A stretch of 64,000 bases of DNA from Panicum virgatum (Eukaryota; Streptophyta; Magnoliopsida; Poales; Poaceae): positions 16,295,714 through 16,359,713 of the forward strand of contig NC_053149.1 in assembly GCF_016808335.1 (NCBI RefSeq), read 5' to 3'. Shown one piece after another: positions 56,549-64,000 of this stretch (positions within the stretch are counted from its first letter, which is position 1; each line of letters starts with the position of its first letter). The position numbers and the translations under genes are program-made. The notes under the pieces were generated by a model. It worked only from the letters and a program-made list of their open reading frames with translations. It was not told the origin of the DNA and made no database searches.

Positions 56549-56803
56549 CTCTCTTCTTTCCAAAATACAAGTTGCTTTAGTTTTACCCTAAAACAAATTT
56601 CTCTAATTTTAGCTAGGTGTATAGAAAAATATATTAAGATATACAATACCAACTAAATGAACTAATGGATTCAGTGGAGATAATTCCATGCATGTTGTAG
56701 TTGGTGTATTGCATTTTTTATATAAACTCATCAAAATTAGAGAAATTTAACATTTTATATATCTAACTAAAACGTACAATCTTACATTCTAGAACAAAAC
56801 GAG
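56549..56803. mobile_element. Degenerate Stowaway MITE
   Basis: The ends CTCTCTTCTTTCCAAAATAC and CTCGTTTTGTTCTAGAATGT (inverse) are related, flanked by TA. The interior arms share AAATTTCTCTAATTTT in inverse orientation. Confidence 0.7.
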
Positions 56804-57293
56804 TATATACAACACACTGGCAGTGGCAGCAGGAATTGTACTCTGACTAAGCAGCAGTAGTGTGCTCACTAGCGATGGTGCCGATCGATTTCCAAAACAA
56901 CGGTGGCCGGCCGGCCGGCCGGGGATCCAGCATCAGACAGCAGTATGGGTTGCGCGTATCCCCCGTAATCTCGTCCTCTGACTAAACTAATCCATTGACT
57001 CGTCGCCCTCTGATCAAACGGTGCGTTTCCACGTAATACCTCCAGTTAAATAAGCGATCAAGCTAGATAGCCCTAGATATGGTAGGAGATACGTGACAAA
57101 TATAGAATCGCCGGCGAGAGCTAGTGGGCTGATCCCTGGATGTTTCCCCCGGGACGTGTGTCGACGGCCAGCGGGGGCAGAGCCGCCGCCGGGAGGCGCC
57201 TCGCGCCTCATCGACAGCGAGCGAGGAGGCGATGCAATTTGGGGGAAATTCGGACGTGTAATAAAAAATAGGGATGCAAATTTCTAACGTTTA

Positions 57294-57400
57294 AGTGCAC
57301 CTCTAATCTTTTTTAGTTTAAAATATTATACTATTTTTTAAAAATTTAATTCGATTTTAAGGTAGTAGTATAAAATTTTAAACTAAAAAGGTTGAAGATG
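57294..57400. repeat. Hairpin-forming inverted repeat (about 107 bp)
   Basis: GCACCTCTAATCTTTTTTAG, then TTTAAAATATTATACTA, pairs with TAGTATAAAATTTTAAACTA and AAAAGGTTGAAGATGC. It is a small foldback element or the end of the neighbouring TIR element. 56804-57293 has a (GGCC)n run near 56909 and no gene. Confidence 0.75.
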
Positions 57401-57988
57401 CATCTCCAAGAGTTTGGTATCTTAGTTTGGCATACTTTTTTTTTGGCAAATGAAGAAAAAACAGTCTCAAATAATTTGGTAACCAACTTGGCATTTTTGG
57501 GAAGTTGTCAAATTCTACCCTTTCGACGCGCATATATGCTCACGGAAACAACTTGACATCATGGTCTCTGGTGGCGCCGCAACTCTCGGCGCACGCGCGA
57601 AGCCGTCGGGCTCCTTCTCGCATGGCTCAGCAATTGTTTCCCGTGCCTCCTCTCCTTCTTGCTGGCGTCCGGTGTTGACGGTTACAATTGGTCGGTTCAC
57701 GATTTCAATCGGTCAGTTCCCGTCAGCTAATCGGGTTCACCATATTAGTCGGTCAGCTGACGATTGCAATTGTGATTCCATGATTACACTAATAGGACAA
57801 AATAATATATATTGATTGAAATAAATATATTAGTCGGTCAGCAGGACGCGACTTCGCGCGTCAAACAACAAAAAATTCTTGTGGGCCTTCTTTTTATATT
57901 TTTGCCTATTGGAGATGAGCTTTGTTTTTACTTGACACATAGTTTTGGGAGTTGGCAAATCACAAGATTTACCAAACTCTTGGAGATG
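57401..57988. mobile_element. TIR element with 19-bp perfect ends
   Basis: CATCTCCAAGAGTTTGGTA at 57401 recurs inverted at the right end (57970-57988). The interior has no transposase. The CATCTCCAAGAG start resembles PIF/Harbinger-derived MITEs; no clear target duplication was found. Confidence 0.75.
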
Positions 57989-58253
57989 AAGAGTCACTAA
58001 TTAACACCCCTAATTCAAAAGGTAGCTTGCTGCTTTTTTTTCCTTTGCCCCGGGGATGCATGCAGGCTCTGTGTGTATATTCGATCTCGTGCTGTCACAG
58101 ATCGGGATAAGAGATTGGGACAAGTTTAAGATTCACCGATAAAATTCACTCTTTGTTGTTGGATGTGAAAAGTTGACGTACGCATGGCCACTGGCATATT
58201 TGTTGTTGGATGATACGAGACGCTGCAGCCAAGCAGCTTGTAGCTAGAAAAAA

Positions 58254-59185
58254 TAGTAAATTTTACTGGCAGTTCTTAAACTTGTCTGAGCTTCTATCCT
58301 GATACTCTTAAAATACATATAATAGTCTTTAAATTTATCCCGAGTTCTCATTCCAATCCGGGTACTCTTAAAATGCACATGATGTCCTTGAACTTGTTCC
58401 GAGTTCTTATCCCGGTCCTCGTATTCTCATCCTCATCCTTGAACTTGTCCCGAGTTCTCATCCCGGTCCTCGTATTATCAAAATGCACACAATGGTCCAT
58501 AAACTTATCCCACTCTCTCAAACAATTTCATATATTTCCAAAATATTAGAAAGTTTCTTTGCAAATTATTTCAAACTTATAGAATTTCAAATCAAGTTCT
58601 AATCTCACTCAAAATTAATAAAACAATTCATGAGGCAATCATCTTGAGACAATATTTGATAATTTCTAGAGTTTTTATTGGAACACATTTATTTGATAGT
58701 ACATTTTATTTTAGAGATTAAAATAATATTGAAATCATTTATATTCTACTCTAAACAATCATGAGAAAAACACAAAACTAGTTTGAACATAGGTTATTTA
58801 GAGATTTTGATATTTTACATTCAATTCATGATAATTTATTCAAAAATTTTGGATCCACTTTGAGTGGGAATCAAACTTGATTTGAAATCCAAATACGAAA
58901 CAATTTGCAAGAGGTTTTTCTAAATAAATAAAAGCATTTTAGAAGCATATGGACCTGGATGAGAGTGTAGGATAAGTTTAAGGACTAGGATAAGAACGTG
59001 GGATAAGTTTACGAGCCATTATATGCATTTTGATAGTACGAGGACCGGAATGAGAATTCGAGACAAGTTTATGCACCTGAATGAGAGCGTGAGAAAAGTA
59101 TAAGGACTATTATGTGCATTTTAAAAGTGCCGGGATCGGGATGAGAACTCTGAACAAGTTTAAGGACTGCCTATGAAATTTACTC
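58254..59185. mobile_element. Mutator-like non-autonomous TIR element
   Basis: Long inverted repeats (over 150 bp, diverged) start TAGTAAATTTTACTGGCAGT on the left and GAGTAAATTTCATAGGCAGT inverse on the right. The probable 9-bp duplication is TAGAAAAAA (58245-58253) / TAGAAAAAT (59186-59194), 8 of 9 matching. Arms repeat words like GAGTTCTCATCCCGGTCCTC. No transposase and no captured gene are seen. Confidence 0.8.
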
Positions 59186-61788
59186 TAGAAAAATTTAGTG
59201 TCTGAAATGGGAAATCAATCAGGCTTCCTTCTAGACAAACTGGAATTCAACCGAAAGAATAAAAAAATAGGTGGTCAACGTCGTCGTGGAGGAAACGAAA
59301 GTCAAGCAAAACGGAGCTGACATGCCACGGAGTTGAGCAATAAAACAATAAACTAGTACTAGGTGGCACTGTTATAAAAAAAAGAAAACAGGAAAACAGT
59401 AGGTGACAGGTGTTATATAACTCACCAATGATTTGTTTCTGTCTCTCCTACAGTACGATTAATTAAAGATTCATTACGTGAATCAAGCACCTGCCCAACT
59501 AAAGTTATATTGCATTTATCTGAATTTATTCTAGGATGAAACATTATATTCTTGTTGTACGCGACATTGTCCAGTCTGTGATAACTTCATTAGTATCAAG
59601 TTATGACAGTTCAATCTTGTTCATCCATGTGGAGCGTTTTTGTGTTTTGAGTGTCTGCATATGTATATTGTATTTCTAAAAGTTAGTGGTTTCTGTCGAA
59701 CCTAAACATTTTCTAATAAGAGAGAAATATTTCAAGTTCGCATCAAAATACATCCACCAATTGGTGGACTCTGATCCTCATTGTCACACAATAGTTGTTG
59801 CATCATCAGATTTAGCTGCTTCTGCCATTATGAAAATTGAAAATATTAAGCCAAATTACTCCCATATTGTCTTGTAATGTACGTAGCTTTGACATTATGA
59901 AAAAGTAACCCAAAGTACGTCTACAATACTTTCATTTAAGTTACTCACTCCGTCTTTGTGAAAAAAAAATCCAAACAATCAAAATATAAATATTCAAGTT
60001 TTGTTGTCTCACATCATTCACAATTTCAGTTCATGTATTAAGTCTGGGTACCAAACTGAAAAAGCAAAGTACATATCATACCATGAATGATCACACATAT
60101 ATAACGAATATTATGAACGTGGGTTGCTGGACTACTGTGTAAACTGTAAGGTCTCCTACCCGCAAATTATGAGTGATCGTTTTCTTGCACAAAAGTTCTC
60201 ACCAAATTACAAAATTCAAATAAAGCACCCCTAAAAAAATGCAAATAAAGCCTAAAAGTAGATCCGATGAATTTTACCCTTTTTTTGTTTCGAAGAGCCT
60301 CAGCTATCATTTTTAACCCTATACACTGCACACCTATCCTGAACAGCTTAAATAAAGTATAGTTAAGATAAGAATTGGCTGATCCATTAGACTTTCTTAA
60401 TTGCCGCCATACTAGATCAGATGGCATAGCTCATCTCCTTGGTAATTAAACCATAAACAACGCCAACTTGATCGATCTGCCTTTATGCGAGCCCAGATTA
60501 CACGACCAGAGTGACGCAGTGCCCAACAAGATAACTGAAGAAGAAGAAGCAAGTAGCCACCGGCCCACCGGAGAGAGCACCAAAAGGAAAGCGAAGGCGT
60601 CTGTGTCTGTCGCTCATCACTCATCAGCATTTACCCGTTGCATCGCCGTGCCACCAGCCTGGTAGCTAGGGCAGGTTCACTGCATCCAGTAGTGCTCCGT
60701 TCCATTTGCAGGTATGGGCTGCCTGCAGGGTTGGCATCCCGAGCTCTCTGCTGCTCTTCAATTTGGAGCCGGCCGGCCTGTTGGGTAGGGTAGCGGATGG
60801 CATGAAACTGGACAGGGCAGGTTCACTGAACTGAATCCGGACTCCGGGCCGCCAAGCGGTCACTGCACATGTATGTCTAGAAAGCTTGTTCGGGTCATAT
60901 GCTTCCTTGCTTGATCTTGCTACTGGATGTGGACATTTCAGTGCGCCGTGTTCTGTTCCTGTTCTTGCACAGGTGAAAAAATTGGAGCAGATTTTCTTTG
61001 GTTGTTTAGTAGAACCGAGGATTCCTTGCAGTACTGCTATCCGTTTAGCGGTGTTCTGCTGAGTGAAAGGGTGACGAATTTAGACATGCCCGTAGTTTTT
61101 ATCTAATGTTTCAATCTATTATGTACTCCTCCAAATTTTAGGTTGTTTTATTTTTCTAGTTTTATAATTTTTGCTATGTATAAAAATATATTCTATATCA
61201 GCACATATAATAAAAACTGAGCCAAAGCAACAAATAATTTGGAACAAAGTAAGTAACATCCATACTGATCCTCAAGGGATAGAAATTACTGTTGTGGCAC
61301 GGTAAACCAAGTCAACTAATAATGTGGTAAATCATTTCATGTGCATGGTTGAAATTTAGACTTAGCCAGTAATTTTTTGTTATAAAATAGACTTATTCCT
61401 GACCTTAGCCCAATATTGTATTTTGGACAAAGATTTTTAAAAAAAATGCCAAAGAAATATGCAAAAAAAATATTTTCAAGGTGCGCCAAAAAATTGGCAT
61501 CTACGAGATAAATTTCACAGTTCTTAGTTGTCATGGTCTTTAAAACACAAAGCTCCACACCATAACTGTAATAATTTCAATCATAATGTGCATACGAAAT
61601 AAATATCTTTAATAAACTAAAAAAATGCTTCAGCTTAAACCGTTTTGTACATCTCTCTTACAAACCATGTGCGATTATTCCAGGGCAGCATGATAGCAAA
61701 ACTTTAGAATGCTTGGTCCGCGGCCATTGTAAACTAGATCGCACTTAACAATCAACAAACAACTTTTATAAAATAATGCTAAATGGGC
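59186..61788. other. Intergenic, no gene recognised
   Basis: A degenerate Stowaway element lies at 61126-61253 (CTCCTCCAAATTTTAGGTTG against inverse CTTACTTTGTTCCAAATTAT). A half Stowaway end lies near 59948. 60470-60870 is moderately GC-rich without recognisable domains. Short frames here are not supported. Confidence 0.5.
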
Positions 61789-62077
61789 TTTGTTTGGTTC
61801 TTCCCTAGAATGAGCTATAACACACTTTGACTGCTAATTTAGGTGTCAAATAAAAGCAATTTAAAAAATTAACTACAGAACCCCTGCGCTATAACCCCTG
61901 AAGAATCTAAGGAGGTCTTAACATCATTTTAGCCAATCATCGATTAATTATCGTCATTAGATTCATCGCGAAAAATTACACCCATCCCTAAATAGATTTT
62001 GAAAATAGATTTAATTTAGTACTTCATACGGAGCCTAGAAGATACATTCTAGGATGCATTTTAGAAAACCAAACGGA
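61789..62077. mobile_element. MITE, hAT/Harbinger-like
   Basis: CTTTGTTTGGTTCTTCCCTA on the left and CTCCGTTTGGTTTTCTAAAA inverse on the right are related, with further pairing (CTAGAATG). The interior contains TCGATTAATTATCGTCATTA, a word shared with other grass MITEs. Confidence 0.65.
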
Positions 62078-62380
62078 GAATAGGTTTAGTCGTAAATTTA
62101 TTTGTGCATTTAGTCATTTTTACCCCAACAATCAATTAATCTGAGTACAATTTAACTCAATTTCAGTCGAATTGTTAGCAGACAAAAAAATATTTTTTTA
62201 GAACTTAGATGATGGGAAGAATGTTTTTAGAAAAAATGTTAGTTAGCTTGGATTGGCAGCGGTCACTACTCACTCACTTGGGTCCCATTAGTCAGCCCAG
62301 GCCCATCAGTCACCTCCAGCTCCATCTGGCTGCCAAAATTTAAAAACCAGCCGTCCATATTGAGACTGCCAAAATGCATA

Positions 62381-62470
62381 CTCCCTCCGTCCCCTTTTAA
62401 AGGTCGCTAGAAAACTGTGCCTGTGAGGGATCCCGCTTCCCGAGCGACAAACAAAATGGGACAGAGGGAG
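62381..62470. mobile_element. 90-bp mini Stowaway element
   Basis: CTCCCTCCGTCCCCTTTTAA and inverse CTCCCTCTGTCCCATTTTGT, flanked by TA (62379-62380, 62471-62472). It is unusually short. Confidence 0.9.
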
Positions 62471-62710
62471 TAGTTCGTACGCCTAATGACCAAAATGCAA
62501 CATCATTAGAATTCACAATATCATTGACCAAGTCCTATTAAACGAGTTGATGGTAGCAAGCAGAAGCAACCAGGTCCAAACTCGAAAGCGTAGTCCAGCC
62601 TTCAGAGTTCAGACATGAACACGAAAGCGAAGTTTATTCAAGGAAACCAAAAGCCAAGTTCGATCTGTCATATGCCCTTGTGCAATTTCATCGGGTCATC
62701 CACGCCCAAC

Positions 62711-63959
62711 TCAGCAGAAGAACATGGAGGACCTGACGTCCTTATGCAGCCGAGGCAGCTCTGGCACAGGTGCTGGAACGCCGCTGGCCAGGGGCGGATT
62801 TAGACCCGGGCCACCTGGGCCATGGCCCGGGGTTCGGCAAAAAAATATTTTTTTTCAACTTTTCCGAACTGGCCCAGCCCAACATCGAGGAGGAGGACTC
62901 AACCTGTCGTGCGCCCCTGCCCTTCGCCCCAACCCCGACGCCGCCTCTCCCGTACGCGACGCCCTCGCCAGCCGCACGCCACCACGCGCATCCGCCCCAG
63001 CCCCAGCGGCCCAGCCCAGGCATCGGCTAGCCGCCACCCGCCAGCGCAGACCGGCGACGCTGCACGACGGCCGACGGCAAAGGCCGCCCTCGGCCCTCCG
63101 GTCCGGCCTCAGGCGCCAGGAGCAGGGCGCAGGCGGCCAGGCCCCTCCGCGGCTCCGCCTCCGGCCCTCCCTCTCCCTGGCAGCGGCAGGCGCCAGGCGG
63201 CAGCCGGTAGGCCGTAGGCCCCTGCCCGCTGGCGGCCCCTCCCTCTCCCTGTCCCTGAGTGGCTGAGCTAGTGAGCTCCCTCCTGCTCCTGCTAGTCTTG
63301 CACGGCTGCACTGCTCCCTCTCCATCCGAGGCTGTGACAGTGAGGTATGCTCCCTAGATCCATCCCTGGTGGTTTCTCCTCCTCCAAATTAGAGTACTAT
63401 GATGTATTGATGTTAGAGTAATAGAGTCAAACTGTCAATTTTTCAGATTTGAGGATGAAGAGGCATATGTCGATTAGATCTTTTTTTTTCTCCGGCTGTA
63501 ACACCGGTTATTGCTGTAATATCTTTTTCATTTTGCAGTAGCTTCTACCTCTGGATTTGGATCAATTGCCGAAGAAGAATAAATATATTACTTCGCAATG
63601 ATGTTTTTTTGTATGTTTTCTATCTTTCCGTTTATATTTTCATGTATCTTTTGAACTGTGAGTTTGTGGACGTCTAGTTTTTGTCACAACTATATTTAAA
63701 ACTCGACCCGGGATTCGACTCAATCCTGGTTCCGCCACTGTCGCTGGCCGACGATCCTGTCTCTGATGAGTCATCGAACCTGACGAACTGCCGCACCTGC
63801 GCCGCCGCCAGGTGCGCGTAGTACACAGGATCAACTGCATAAGCAAAACAATATTCGGATCAGTCATAATGATCAGTTGAGCAATTGACCTGGAATTAAG
63901 GAGGACAGAGAAGTAGGTTAAGCTTACCGACAGATATGGCTGAGGTGCTCCTCTGGTAC
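62711..63959 (-). CDS. AGO4-clade Argonaute, C-terminal exons, last exon split by a hAT element (partial gene)
   Basis: Minus-strand exon 63959-63928 encodes YQRSTSAISV. After an intron the last exon starts at 63834 with VDPVYYAHLAAAQ, the end of the PIWI domain containing the catalytic His of the DDH triad (YAHLAA), then FVRFDDSSETGSSAS. At 63740 a hAT element intervenes; beyond it the original end resumes, VPAPVPELPRLHKDVRSSMF then FC and TGA (62713-62711). Reading into the transposon from GSSAS gives 22 foreign residues and TAG at 63676-63674, so the protein would keep its slicer residue but lose the conserved C-terminal MFFC end. The gene continues past the window. AGO4 proteins bind 24-nt siRNAs in the nucleus for DNA methylation. 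Whether this copy is functional cannot be told here. Confidence 0.93.
62789..63740. mobile_element. hAT-like element in the AGO coding exon
   Basis: The ends CAGGGGCGGATTTAGACCCG and, inverse, CAGTGGCGGAACCAGGATTG are imperfect inverted repeats. It is flanked by CCGCTGGC (62781-62788) and TCGCTGGC (63741-63748), an 8-bp duplication with one mismatch, as expected for hAT. It is 952 bp with a GC-rich centre, and no transposase is visible. Confidence 0.88.
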
Positions 63960-64000
63960 CTGAAAGTTCACATCAATTGCAAGGTTAGACTTCAGAGGAA

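Noticed and set aside
1..64000. CRISPR arrays, operons, bacterial-type signals
   Set aside because: The window is plant nuclear DNA. Repeats here are tandem duplications or transposon ends, without spacer structure.

Overview
The window is nuclear DNA from a grass, most likely a panicoid. Genes carry canonical GT-AG introns and some exons are very GC-rich. The proteins match plant families. The space between genes is filled with grass-type transposons: Stowaway, Tourist, CACTA, hAT, Mutator, tRNA-SINE, LINE and copia. The panicoid placement is inference, from CACTA subterminal words such as CACTCGGCAAA and GGACGGTCCGC.

Layout. 1-7.2 kb is repeat-rich: a CACTA miniature, a 5'-truncated LINE and a 1.3-kb hAT-like element. 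7.5-8.9 kb holds an early-nodulin-like phytocyanin (+). 10.1-15.3 kb holds coatomer beta (+, four coding exons). 17.8-18.5 kb holds a single-exon MAKR/BKI1-like gene (+) behind a SINE and a TATA box. 18.9-20.3 and 24.6-25.6 kb are CACTA-related remnants with a 230-bp palindrome. 21.5-23.5 kb is snRNP SmF (-), whose exon 3 is split by a transposon. 25.6-32.9 kb is the broken 3' end of a second cyclin gene, interrupted by a Pack-MULE carrying flavonoid glucosyltransferase fragments and by a TIR element that itself contains a copia element. 33.2-36.7 kb is an apparently intact B1-type cyclin (+). 37.8-38.6 kb is a truncated AGO4-type 5' fragment. 40.5-42.2 kb is a LNK-like clock coactivator gene (+), with part of its 3' flank duplicated at 46.8-47.3 kb. 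45.1-45.8 kb is a papain-type protease pseudogene. 48.3-51.3 kb is an F-box gene (-). 52-62.7 kb is gene-free and full of small transposons. 62.7-64 kb is the 3' end of an AGO4-clade gene (-) with a hAT element in its last coding exon.

The genes are independent eukaryotic housekeeping and regulatory units (vesicle coat, spliceosome core, mitosis, clock, ubiquitin ligation, RNA-directed silencing), not an operon. The strongest theme is transposon capture and disruption: insertions with identifiable target-site duplications sit inside exons of SmF and AGO, and two genes (cyclin, LNK) have partial duplicate 3' ends nearby. I found no CRISPR array, rRNA gene or confident functional tRNA gene.
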